This document shows positions 7,697-15,565 of a DNA stretch of 64,000 nucleotides, piece by piece. Origin of the DNA: Myxacorys californica WJT36-NPBG1 (GTDB taxonomy: Bacteria > Cyanobacteriota > Cyanobacteriia > Leptolyngbyales > Leptolyngbyaceae); assembly GCA_019359315.1 (NCBI GenBank), contig JAHHHO010000022.1, positions 1 through 64,000 on the forward strand. Reading direction: 5' to 3'. Both the position numbers and the translations under genes were made by a program. How positions within the stretch are numbered: the first letter of the stretch is position 1; each line of letters begins with the position of its first letter. A model generated the notes under the pieces. That model did not search any database, was not told the origin of the DNA, and was given only the letters and a program-made list of their open reading frames with translations.

Positions 7697-9169
7697 ATGA
7701 AAGCCATCATGGTCGTGGGAACAACATCCCACGCTGGAAAATCTCTAATTACCGCCGCACTGTGTCGCATCTTGGCACGGAAAGGATTTCGCGTTGCTCC
7801 GTTTAAGGGGCAAAATATGGCGCTAAATTCTTATGTCACCGCCAATGGTGGTGAAATTGGCTATGCGCAAGCGGTGCAGGCATGGGCAGCCGGGATTCCG
7901 CCTTGGGTGGAGATGAACCCGATTTTGCTGAAGCCTCAAGGGGATATGACCTCACAGGTGATTTTGAAAGGTCGGGTCGTCGGTCGGTGCGGAGCCGCCG
8001 AATATTATGAGCAGTTTTTTGATGCGGGCTGGCAAGCGATCGAGGACTCGCTGCGGCGACTGAGCGAAGAATTTGACATGGTGGTTTGTGAAGGGGCGGG
8101 CAGTCCTGCGGAGATTAATTTGAAGCACCGCGACTTGACTAATATGCGGGTGGCGAAGTATCTCAACGCCCCGACCATCTTGGTGGCCGACATCGAGCGG
8201 GGCGGCGTGTTTGCCCACATTGTCGGAACGCTAGAGTTACTCGACCCGGAGGAGCGATCGCTGATCAAAGGCATCGTGATCAATAAGTTTCGGGGACAGC
8301 GATCGCTGCTGCAATCAGGAATCGAGTGGGTCGAAAACCGCACTGGAATTCCGGTGATTGGCGTAATTCCCTGGCTCGATCAATCGTTTCCGGCTGAAGA
8401 TTCGCTCAGCTTGCTCGATCGCGGCATCAACGCGAAAGGAGACTTGACGATTGGAGTCGTGCGATTGCCGCGCATCTCAAACTTTACTGATTTCGATCCG
8501 CTCGAAGCAGAATCGTCTGTGAATGTGAAATATCTCCATCCGAAGCAATCGTTGGGGCATCCGGATGCGGTGATTTTGCCAGGATCGAAGACGACGATCG
8601 CCGATCTGATCCTCTTGCACAAGACAGGAATGGCAGAAGAAATCCAGAACTACGTGGCGGCAGGGGGAACGGTACTAGGCATCTGCGGTGGCTATCAAAT
8701 GCTAGGTAGAATCCTTGCTGACCCGGAAGGCATTGAAGGGCACGAGGGGCGCTATCGCGGGTTAGGTCTATTGCCGCTTAAAACCGTAATTGCGGGGCAG
8801 AAAGTGGCTCGTCAGCGCAGCGTTACCTCTCACTTTCCTCAAGAAGGGTTGCCCGTTGCCGGATACGAAATTCATCAAGGACGGACGCGATTGCTTGAAG
8901 AAGACGGTGGTGGCATCCAACCCCTGTTTGACGATGCGAATTTAGGGGTTGTAGACGAATCACATTCGGTTTGGGGCACCTACCTGCACGGTATTTTTGA
9001 TAATGGTCCGTGGCGGCGGGCATGGCTTAACCGCTTACGGCAACAGCGCGGTTTACGATCGCTTCCGACAGGCGTTGCCAATTACCGTGAGCAGCGAGAA
9101 CTGATGCTAGACCAGTTAGCAGACGCGATCGCGCCTCACCTTGATCTCAAAACCGTGTTGCCTCAGTAA
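7697..9169 (+). CDS. cobQ: Cobyric acid synthase
   Basis: 490 residues; the ATG follows GGAGG by nine bases. The enzyme amidates four carboxylates of adenosylcobyrinic acid a,c-diamide using glutamine and ATP in cobalamin synthesis. The N-terminal dethiobiotin-synthetase-like P-loop domain shows GTTSHAGKSLITAALC and FKGQNMALNSYVT; a middle segment has VCEGAGSPAEINL. The C-terminal class I glutamine amidotransferase domain has the nucleophile motif GICGGYQMLG (about 334-343) and the late histidine motif WGTYLHGIFDN. Length is normal. No cobalamin riboswitch was recognised in the 190 bp upstream. No other cob genes adjoin it. Confidence 0.95.
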   Translation: MKAIMVVGTTSHAGKSLITAALCRILARKGFRVAPFKGQNMALNSYVTANGGEIGYAQAVQAWAAGIPPWVEMNPILLKPQGDMTSQVILKGRVVGRCGAAEYYEQFFDAGWQAIEDSLRRLSEEFDMVVCEGAGSPAEINLKHRDLTNMRVAKYLNAPTILVADIERGGVFAHIVGTLELLDPEERSLIKGIVINKFRGQRSLLQSGIEWVENRTGIPVIGVIPWLDQSFPAEDSLSLLDRGINAKGDLTIGVVRLPRISNFTDFDPLEAESSVNVKYLHPKQSLGHPDAVILPGSKTTIADLILLHKTGMAEEIQNYVAAGGTVLGICGGYQMLGRILADPEGIEGHEGRYRGLGLLPLKTVIAGQKVARQRSVTSHFPQEGLPVAGYEIHQGRTRLLEEDGGGIQPLFDDANLGVVDESHSVWGTYLHGIFDNGPWRRAWLNRLRQQRGLRSLPTGVANYREQRELMLDQLADAIAPHLDLKTVLPQ

Positions 9170-9323
9170 TCCTACTGACAAAAAAACAAGCGCACCAGCA
9201 ATTCTGAATGCGCTCTTATCCCTAACCCTTTCGGTGCAACGTACCCGTTTGTCCTTGTCTTACACACTAAACTTAAAGCGGCGGGTCAACCCGTTGCGTT
9301 TAGATATTCTTTAGAATTGCATC

Positions 9324-9563
9324 ATGAGCATTCGCATTCGATTTTTGCCGGACGATGTCGTAACCACTGCTGAAGTGGGGGAACCGTTGCTTCACGTTGC
9401 AGACCGGGCAGGCATTTCAATTCCCACGGGCTGTTTGATGGGGTCTTGTCATGCGTGTGAAGTCGAAATCGATGGTGAGGAATCAGTGTGTAGCTGCATT
9501 TCGTCCGTGCCATGCGGACGTGAGGAATTGACGATTAATCTGTTTTTCGATCCAACTTGGTAG
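9324..9563 (+). CDS. [2Fe-2S] ferredoxin, short plant-type domain
   Basis: 79 residues, about the minimum for a beta-grasp ferredoxin domain. The cluster loop is visible as GCLMGSCHACEVEI, the plant-type C-x4-C-x2-C arrangement, with further cysteines at VCSCISSVPCG supplying the fourth ligand and extra residues. It would carry single electrons to an unidentified partner. It lacks the C-terminal part of photosynthetic PetF, so it resembles the small ferredoxin-like proteins of cyanobacteria rather than the main ferredoxin. The gene stands alone, downstream of cobQ. Domain call is firm; partner unknown. Confidence 0.85.
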   Translation: MSIRIRFLPDDVVTTAEVGEPLLHVADRAGISIPTGCLMGSCHACEVEIDGEESVCSCISSVPCGREELTINLFFDPTW

Positions 9564-9911
9564 CAAAAGTCTCTCCACAGGCAACAGATCCATTCCAGAG
9601 ATCATCACCTGTTAGTGGGTTGCACGGAGCGGGCTTTTGCAAAAGGATCGACCTGCGAGATCGCGGAAGGCTGCAATGCGGCAACAGAAACAAAGGCAGT
9701 TTTAACGTCAACAACTTCAACGCCGTTGAGGTTGTTTAGAGCGCTCCTTTGGAGCTTGGCAAAGCCACTCGTGGCAACTCTATTTCACTGACGCACCGTT
9801 CTACAGGATGACGGCGGATGGGGCATGACTATGAGAAACTAGAGATTAGCCTCAAACATTCAGATTTAATGGTTGAAGGGCAAAGACTAAACTCTAAAGG
9901 ATTGCGGCACG
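9564..9911. other. Spacer with a dispersed-repeat fragment
   Basis: 348 bp without a supportable gene. At about 9736-9770 lies TTTAGAGCGCTCCTTTGGAG, continuing as CTTGGCAAAGCC. This matches parts of sequences at about 31476-31548 (inverted) and 59117-59165, so it is probably a piece of a dispersed repeat. Nothing else was recognised. Confidence 0.55.
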
Positions 9912-11120
9912 ATGGCAGTTCAGAGCGAATTAGAGACGTTAAACCGCGATTCTAAAGATTGGAATTGGTTATGGTGGTTTACGGTACCGCTTTACCCTTA
10001 CAGCAAACGGCGCACACTTCGCGCAGAAGTGGTTAGAGACACAATATGGACGTTTGACCAAGTTCAAGGCATCTTCTACGTGGCCACGCCGATTCGCATG
10101 ACTGCTGTGAAGCTTGAAGAAGGCGGACTGTTGATATATGCACCTGTTGCGCCGACACCCGAATGCATTCGGCTCGTGAATGAATTAGTCGCTGAGCATG
10201 GGGATGTAAAGTACATTATTCTGCCCACAATTTCTGGCTTGGAGCATAAAGTATTTGTGGGTCCGTTTGCGCGATTTTTCCCGAACGCTCAAGTGTTTGT
10301 AGCACCCAATCAGTGGAGCTTTCCGGTCAATTTACCGCTCAGCTGGCTAGGATTTCCAGCAAAGCGCACTCACGTTTTGCCAGATGACGGTTCAGAAACG
10401 CCATTTGGCGATCAGTTTGAATATGCGATTTTAGGCCCGGTGGCACAGGGCATTGGTTCATTTGGAGAGGTGGCATTTTTTCACAAGCGATCGCGCACGC
10501 TGCTCGTAACGGATTCTGTCCTTTCCATTTCTGACACACCACCTGCGATCGTTCAACTCGATCCGTATCCGTTGCTCTATCACGCGAGAGAGCGCGCCAG
10601 CGATGCCATCCAAGATACACCAGAGCTTCGCCGCAAGGGTTGGCATCGTATTTCGCTGTTTGCCTTCTATTTCCTTCCTAGCACGTTAGACACTCTGGAT
10701 CTGCTGCCATCGATTTGGGATGCTCGAACGGCGATCGATCATTCCAAGAAAAACTATTTTGGGTGGTTTCCCTTCCGGTGGAAAGACGATTGGCAACGAT
10801 CGTTTGATGCCTTGCGCGGGAACGGACGGTTGTTTGTTGCGCCAATTTTGCAGCGATTAATCTTAAATCGAGTTCCAAAAGAGACGATCGCGTGGGCAGA
10901 TCGCGTCGCCAATTGGAACTTCGAGCGCGTGATTCCCTGTCACTTTGCTTCGCCTGTGCAAGCTACGCCGCAGCAATTTCGTCAGGCATTCGCGTTTTTA
11001 GAGCGTCAGCCATCGTCAGAACAGGCGATTCTGCCCGAAGAAGATTTTGGGCTGCTCAAAGACGTGGAGGCAGGATTGATCAAGCGAGGAATTACGCCAC
11101 CAGCCAAAGAGAAAATTTAG
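9912..11120 (+). CDS. DUF4336 domain protein
   Basis: 402 residues. The conserved DUF4336 features are clear: DWNWLWWFTVPLYPYSKRRT at about 16-35, then TPIRMTAVKLEEGGLLIYAP and YIILPTISGLEHKVFVGPF. The family is thought to have a metallo-beta-lactamase-like fold, and SGLEHKVFVGPFARFFP resembles its shell, but the full HxHxDH metal motif is absent, so hydrolase activity is not claimed. It is found in cyanobacteria and plant plastids. It ends convergently with the regulator gene and seems monocistronic. Function unknown. Confidence 0.85.
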   Translation: MAVQSELETLNRDSKDWNWLWWFTVPLYPYSKRRTLRAEVVRDTIWTFDQVQGIFYVATPIRMTAVKLEEGGLLIYAPVAPTPECIRLVNELVAEHGDVKYIILPTISGLEHKVFVGPFARFFPNAQVFVAPNQWSFPVNLPLSWLGFPAKRTHVLPDDGSETPFGDQFEYAILGPVAQGIGSFGEVAFFHKRSRTLLVTDSVLSISDTPPAIVQLDPYPLLYHARERASDAIQDTPELRRKGWHRISLFAFYFLPSTLDTLDLLPSIWDARTAIDHSKKNYFGWFPFRWKDDWQRSFDALRGNGRLFVAPILQRLILNRVPKETIAWADRVANWNFERVIPCHFASPVQATPQQFRQAFAFLERQPSSEQAILPEEDFGLLKDVEAGLIKRGITPPAKEKI

Positions 11121-11164
11121 CGATCGCGCTTTGTCAACATGCGAGTTTGAATTGGCAAGCGTAG

Positions 11165-11188
11165 ATCTATGCGATCGCGCATTTTTTA
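11165..11188. terminator. Probable terminator built on a HIP1-like palindrome
   Basis: ATGCGATCGCGCAT (11169-11182) is an almost perfect palindrome, followed on the plus strand by TTTTTT. It lies about 45 bp past the DUF4336 stop, in a convergent gap. The stem is only five base pairs outside the central ATCG, so the call is moderate. Confidence 0.5.
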
Positions 11189-11209
11189 CCTGGCATTCTC
11201 TTCCAGCAG

Positions 11210-11716
11210 TTAGCCTGCTAATGTCGTAGACCGCTGTCTTCTAGATATTTTTCTGCTTAGAAACTGTCGCTTTATAATTTCGTAAGCTTGCTTGTAAATC
11301 TGGAAGTCCGTTGGCTTTTCGATTTCAGGAACACTTCTTGTAACCCTGTGAAACGCTTGAAAGAGGGCATTCAAGCCTGCGATCGCGTCTTCTTTAGGAA
11401 TCGCGATCCGAACCGATTCTTTACTAAATTTAGTCACATAGTTAAGTTCGTTGCGGTTCGCTAGCTTTTCGATCTTGTTTTCGTGAACGAGCCGCGCAAT
11501 TTCAGTCGGATTAGCACCAATAATTCGGGTGATTCGACTGGCCGTGTCCTCATCTGGATTGCTTTGCTTGCGACAAATCCAACCCAGTCCTGCTCGCGAG
11601 ATGTTTACTTCTCTCGCCAACTGGCTCATGTTGGTATGCGGATTTTTCTCCAAGTACTGTAGCACCAAGACTCCGAATGCCGAACATTCTTCTGCACGTA
11701 GCTTTAAAGGGTTCAT
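11210..11716 (-). CDS. Helix-turn-helix DNA-binding protein, family unassigned
   Basis: 168 residues. Residues about 30-70 form a helix-turn-helix resembling XRE-type regulators: NMSQLAREVNISRAGLGWIC, then DEDTASRITRIIGANPTEIA. The rest is helical and basic, ending in RKISRRQRS. It has no recognised ligand or catalytic domain. It is divergent from the PRC-barrel/DUF2382 gene at 12129 across 412 bp, so it is a plausible regulator of that group; this is inference from position only. It could equally be a phage- or plasmid-type regulator. Confidence 0.6.
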   Translation of the reverse strand: MNPLKLRAEECSAFGVLVLQYLEKNPHTNMSQLAREVNISRAGLGWICRKQSNPDEDTASRITRIIGANPTEIARLVHENKIEKLANRNELNYVTKFSKESVRIAIPKEDAIAGLNALFQAFHRVTRSVPEIEKPTDFQIYKQAYEIIKRQFLSRKISRRQRSTTLAG

Positions 11717-12128
11717 AGCAAATTCTTAAACCGAAGCGCTTAACAAGGACGATTTTTCTGAGCAAAATTTTGTAGTGAAGGAATCAACTCATTCACCCAA
11801 AACTTTTAGCTTATAAAGACTTGGTTCAGAAAGGGGAGTGCGATTGCAGTCTCTTTCTGTGCGTCCAGCTTTAAGTAAAACGAGTGTAATTACTTTTAGG
11901 ATAGTCGGCTATTGCTTAGCACTCATCTACCCTTTGCTAGAACCGAATTTAAGCGATCGCTACAAATTAAAACGTTAGATGGGGCAAGTATTTGAGCTGA
12001 TGATCCGTTGTTGCTCACCTTTGGAGATAGCGCTGAATGTAACTTAAGACAGGTGAATAACATTAGCGCAGCCTCTTTACTGTTAAGTATAAGTATTACG
12101 TTTACTTTAAACAAATTAAAGGAGAAAA
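11717..12128. promoter_or_regulatory. Divergent promoter region of the regulator and the DUF2382 group
   Basis: 412 bp between divergent genes, so both promoters should lie here. The right end is AT-rich, with TTAAGTATAAGTATTACGTT at about 12083-12102, and AAAGGAGAAAAATG gives a strong ribosome site for 12129. I see no confident operator dyad or standard -35/-10 pair. Confidence 0.45.
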
Positions 12129-12983
12129 ATGGCACTTCACAAGATTAAAGACTTTGACCCAGACTATCGGAGCCACTTCGACAATGATGATGTGATCGGA
12201 CTGGATCTCTATTCTGGAGATGACAAAATTGGTTCTGTTGACGATGTGCTTGTTGACGATAATGGGGAGTTTCGTTACCTCGTGATCAACACAGGTATTT
12301 GGGTGTTTGGTAAGACTGTATTACTCCCGATCGGCAGTGCTAGGATTGATTATTCCAATCGCCGCGTCTATGCCAAAAGCTTGACCAAGGAACAGGTCGA
12401 AAGCCTGCCTGAGTTCAATGAGAATACGCTAGTTGATTATGATCACGAAGAGCAAGTAAGAAGCGTGTATCGTCCTTCTGGGACGACTGGGTTAGCTGGT
12501 GCTGTTGCTGCCCCTGACCGCGATCTGACTCCAGACTATCATCGTGATACTTATAATTATCAGAACGAGCCTGCTCTATATGATCTCAACGATCAGGATC
12601 ACCAGAGTTTAAGGCTGTATCAGGAACGCCTAATTGCTAGCAAGACTCGCAGAAAAGCTGGAGAAGTTACGATCGGCAAGCATGTCGAAACTGAAACCGC
12701 ACAAGTATCCGTTCCGATTGAGAAAGAGCGCGTCGTAATTGAGCGGACTCCGGTAGATTCTGCAACGATCGCTCCTAGCGAAGCAAACTTCCAGGAAGGG
12801 CAAGTTACCCGCGTGGAAGTGTACGAAGAAACGCCAGACATTCGTAAAGAAGCGTTTGTGCGTGAGGAAGTGCGCGTGAAGAAAGTGGTCGATCAAGAAA
12901 CAGTTACGGCTGAAGAGACAATACGCCGAGAAGAACTTGACGTGAACACAGAAGGCCATCCCGTGATTAACAAGAACCTGTAG
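12129..12983 (+). CDS. PRC-barrel and DUF2382 domain protein
   Basis: 284 residues with a strong ribosome site (GGAG). An N-terminal PRC-barrel domain spans about 20-95: GLDLYSGDDKIGSVDDVL, then GEFRYLVINTGIWVFGKTVLL. After a polar linker, DUF2382 covers about 155-280: RLYQERLIASKTRRKAGEV, VETETAQVSVPIEKERVVIE and highly charged repeats such as REEVRVKKVVDQETV. DUF2382 is the domain of the B. subtilis stress protein YsnF, and similar proteins in cyanobacteria are often induced by desiccation or salt. It leads a small plus-strand group ending at a terminator at 14304. Domains are certain; the stress role is inferred. Confidence 0.88.
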   Translation: MALHKIKDFDPDYRSHFDNDDVIGLDLYSGDDKIGSVDDVLVDDNGEFRYLVINTGIWVFGKTVLLPIGSARIDYSNRRVYAKSLTKEQVESLPEFNENTLVDYDHEEQVRSVYRPSGTTGLAGAVAAPDRDLTPDYHRDTYNYQNEPALYDLNDQDHQSLRLYQERLIASKTRRKAGEVTIGKHVETETAQVSVPIEKERVVIERTPVDSATIAPSEANFQEGQVTRVEVYEETPDIRKEAFVREEVRVKKVVDQETVTAEETIRREELDVNTEGHPVINKNL

Positions 12984-13005
12984 GTTTTCGTTGACCACGC
13001 TCACA

Positions 13006-13110
13006 GCAGCGTTGTAGACCTGTTGATTAGCTTGAATGCCGTGTCCTAAAGACACAATTAGAGTGTCCAATTACGGTCTAAGAGTGTCCAACTACGGTCT
13101 ACAACACTAC
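13006..13110. mobile_element. Small inverted-repeat element with two 21-bp tandem units
   Basis: GTTGTAGACC (13011-13020) and its complement GGTCTACAAC (13096-13105) frame a 95-bp sequence. Inside are two 21-bp units at 13061-13081 and 13082-13102 that differ at two positions. The left part, AGACCTGTTGATTAGCTTGA, closely matches 37061-37080, where a similar element follows the DUF1830 gene. This looks like a small non-autonomous element or a repeated 3' structure. Confidence 0.65.
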
Positions 13111-13240
13111 CAAAACTCATTAAAACTTACGGCTTTGATCACGGGGATTTGTGTAGGCGGATTCATCCAGCATCCGCATGCATTTCCTCCGGACTGCCGT
13201 CATACTGCGTTATTTGTTCCAATATTTGAAGGAGGAAAAA

Positions 13241-13687
13241 GTGAACGTTTTTCAAAGAAGTCGCAAGTTTTTCACTGCGATCGCACTTGTTGTAGTTCTC
13301 ATGTTCACAACTGCTTGTGGAGCCGCAACGGCAAAAGAACCACGAGCCATCAGCCCAGCACCCATTGATCACACAAGCAATTACAGCCAGCTGGAACGCG
13401 GCAATTCAGTTGCAGGTCAGGATTTTGGAAACTGGGTCGTGACTGCGAGCAAAGGCTTGATTAAAGATGCCTATGTGCGAGACAACAACAAACTCGGGGT
13501 TGTTATTTCTTCTCAAGTGCGTCCAACTGAAGTGAAAGATTTAACAAAATCCCTCGCGCAAGGCTTTCATAAAAACTTTCCCAATCAAGACTTAACCGTT
13601 TTGATGTACGCCCCAGACAAGAAACTGATTCTGACGGCCCGTTACGATAGCCAGTCAAACCAGATTGAGTATCAGCAAGCCAGTTAG
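13241..13687 (+). CDS. Probable lipoprotein, family unassigned
   Basis: I place the start at the GTG at 13241, seven bases after AAGGAGG, giving 148 residues. An upstream ATG in frame (13178) has no ribosome site and would bury the signal peptide. The N-terminus VNVFQRSRKFF, hydrophobic AIALVVVLMFTTAC and a lipobox-type cysteine indicate a lipoprotein. The mature part has NSVAGQDFGNWVVTASKGLI and ends with KLILTARYDSQSNQIEYQQ. I do not recognise the family. It lies between the DUF2382 protein and another small soluble protein, and may be expressed with them. Confidence 0.7.
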   Translation: MNVFQRSRKFFTAIALVVVLMFTTACGAATAKEPRAISPAPIDHTSNYSQLERGNSVAGQDFGNWVVTASKGLIKDAYVRDNNKLGVVISSQVRPTEVKDLTKSLAQGFHKNFPNQDLTVLMYAPDKKLILTARYDSQSNQIEYQQAS

Positions 13688-13747
13688 TCAATTGTTAAAC
13701 CTTAACGTGTTAAACCTTAACGTGATTTGACCAGGAGATATAACACC

Positions 13748-14260
13748 ATGTCTAGTAGTGATGCTTACAAGCGCCAAGTGATGCACGATTTGGCAGGCGG
13801 CAACACAGAAAGCCTCGATGATGCTAGCACGTCACAGGACTATCAAAACTTTGATGATTTTGCTCAACGATCGACACGAGATGAGCGTCATCAGTTGTTT
13901 AGCCGTTCTTTCAATCCAAATCAGGTTCCTGCAAGCCAAATGGAGCCAGAACTTCAAAAAGCGATCGCTCAAATCAAACCCAATGAGCGGGATGATGTAG
14001 CGCGTGACTTCCTCAATCATTTCAAGAAGCGCGGCCTTCACGATCGTGACTTAGAACGACAACTAGGACTGTCGAGCCATCATCCCAGTCGGATGAGTGC
14101 AGATGATGTCAGCAAACTAGCAGGATTTGCCTACCACAATCACCCTGACATTTTCCATGAGGTGTTGGCGGATCAGCCTGCCTTGGTGAAATTTTTGAGT
14201 AATCCTGTCGTGGGTGCTGCATTTGGCGCGATCGCGGCTAAGTGGTTGGGACATCGTTAA
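13748..14260 (+). CDS. Hypothetical protein with glycine/alanine-rich C-terminal helix
   Basis: 170 residues from the ATG at 13748, preceded by AGGAG (an earlier in-frame start at 13727 lacks one). The N-terminal 60 residues are polar and probably disordered. A helical core follows: ELQKAIAQIKPNERDDVARD, LERQLGLSSHHPSRMS and ADDVSKLAGFAYHNHPDIFH. The end, NPVVGAAFGAIAAKWLGHR, is a GxxxG/AxxxA helix of the kind that packs in membranes or oligomers. Many bacterial stress-associated proteins are similarly built, but I know no family. It closes the group begun by the DUF2382 gene and has its own terminator. Confidence 0.7.
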   Translation: MSSSDAYKRQVMHDLAGGNTESLDDASTSQDYQNFDDFAQRSTRDERHQLFSRSFNPNQVPASQMEPELQKAIAQIKPNERDDVARDFLNHFKKRGLHDRDLERQLGLSSHHPSRMSADDVSKLAGFAYHNHPDIFHEVLADQPALVKFLSNPVVGAAFGAIAAKWLGHR

Positions 14261-14303
14261 CTTCTCATCAGCATGAATGCATGAGGAGGTTAAACGGAAA
14301 TGA

Positions 14304-14338
14304 GGGAGGCGGATGACCGCCTCCCTTCGCGTCTTTTT
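14304..14338 (+). terminator. Rho-independent terminator
   Basis: GGGAGGCGG (14304-14312), loop ATGA and CCGCCTCCC (14317-14325) form a perfect nine-pair GC-rich stem. It is followed by TTCGCGTCTTTTT. It ends the 12129-14260 group about 45 bp after the last stop codon. Confidence 0.88.
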
Positions 14339-14395
14339 ACAGGAGTACCTTACTTCACAGCATTAGCTGCTATGGAAAAAATTGATTGTCTGCGT

Positions 14396-15475
14396 TCAAT
14401 CAGATTTTGTTGGAATCAAAAGCTGTCCGGTATGCCCAGTTGAACGGTATTGTTCTAGCACGCTTTGAGCAATTTCATAGGGCATAGGTGAAGCCTTGAC
14501 ATCAACCAACGCTACACACGCGCCGCCAAACCCTGCCCCCGTCAGACGTGCGCCAAAAACTTCTGGTGTTGACTGCAAGATTGTTACTAACTGATCGAGC
14601 CCTGCGATCGACACTTCATAGTCATCGCGCAAACTAGCATGGGAAGCATTCATCAGTTCTCCAAATCGGGTTGCAGACACACCTTGTTTGGCTTCTAAAA
14701 CGCGATCGTTTTCGGTAATTACATGTCGTGCCCGACGTTGAAGCGGTTCAGGAAGTTGAGCAATGGCATCAAGATCGGTCACGTCTCGCAGTGCTTTGAC
14801 ACCAAGTAATCGTGCTGCTTCCTCACATTCTGCCCGTCGCTGATTGTATCCACTCGCCGCTAATGTCCGAGGAATGCCACTGTCAATCACTAAAATTGCT
14901 GCACCCTCTGGAAGGGGAACAAGTTGGCGATCGAGAGTGCGCGTGTCGAGAAACAAGAGATGCTTGGTGTCTGCAAGACTCGACGCCATTTGATCCATAA
15001 TGCCACACTGAACTCCGGCGTATTGAATCTCAGCTTGTTGCGCAAGTTTGGCGATGTCGACGTCATCGAGATTGAGATGAAGTAGCGATCGTAGTGCCCG
15101 CAACATGGCGACTTCCAATGCCGCACTACTCGATAGACCTGCACCGATCGGTACTGTAGAGGTAACAAACACATTCAGAGGCGGGATTGTATGACCAAGT
15201 TGTTCTAGAACTCGAACACATCCGATTAGGTAACTAGCAAACCCTTCAGAAACGGGATCTGTAGAGGTGAGGTTGACTTGTGCTTCTAGGTCTTGCGAAT
15301 AAAAGTGGTGTTGTGTGTTGGGGCTAAAGCCAAGATAGACAGCCGTGTGTTGCTCGATCGCAGTGGGCAGCACGAATCCATCATTGTAGTCAGTGTGTTC
15401 TCCCAGCAAATTGACTCGGCCGGGAGCTTGGGCTTGAACCTGTGGAGCCGCATTAAAGATCTGTTGAAAATCCAT
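14396..15475 (-). CDS. galK: Galactokinase
   Basis: 359 residues from the ATG at 15475 (MDFQQIF); the open frame extends 29 codons further but that part is not galactokinase-like. GHMP-kinase fold: APGRVNLLGEHTDYNDGFVL at the N-terminus, ATP loop PIGAGLSSSAALEVA, QCGIMDQMAS, and GARLTGAGFGGACVALV near the end. It phosphorylates galactose to galactose-1-phosphate with ATP, the first committed step of the Leloir pathway. It is the last gene of the minus-strand set GH2, galT, M24-like, galK. A gap of 90 bp separates it from the M24-like gene, so it may have its own ribosome site or promoter. Confidence 0.95.
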   Translation of the reverse strand: MDFQQIFNAAPQVQAQAPGRVNLLGEHTDYNDGFVLPTAIEQHTAVYLGFSPNTQHHFYSQDLEAQVNLTSTDPVSEGFASYLIGCVRVLEQLGHTIPPLNVFVTSTVPIGAGLSSSAALEVAMLRALRSLLHLNLDDVDIAKLAQQAEIQYAGVQCGIMDQMASSLADTKHLLFLDTRTLDRQLVPLPEGAAILVIDSGIPRTLAASGYNQRRAECEEAARLLGVKALRDVTDLDAIAQLPEPLQRRARHVITENDRVLEAKQGVSATRFGELMNASHASLRDDYEVSIAGLDQLVTILQSTPEVFGARLTGAGFGGACVALVDVKASPMPYEIAQSVLEQYRSTGHTGQLLIPTKSD

Positions 15476-15565
15476 TTTAAATCGGAAATTGAATAGAATT
15501 ATGAAATTTGGAATTGGCAAGATTAATGCCTTTTTTGCATTAAATTTCAATGCTTTGAACAATGC

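Noticed and set aside
13036-13368. 110-codon frame across the tandem 21-bp units
   Set aside because: It reads through a repeat and overlaps the lipoprotein gene in another frame; no homologous pattern.
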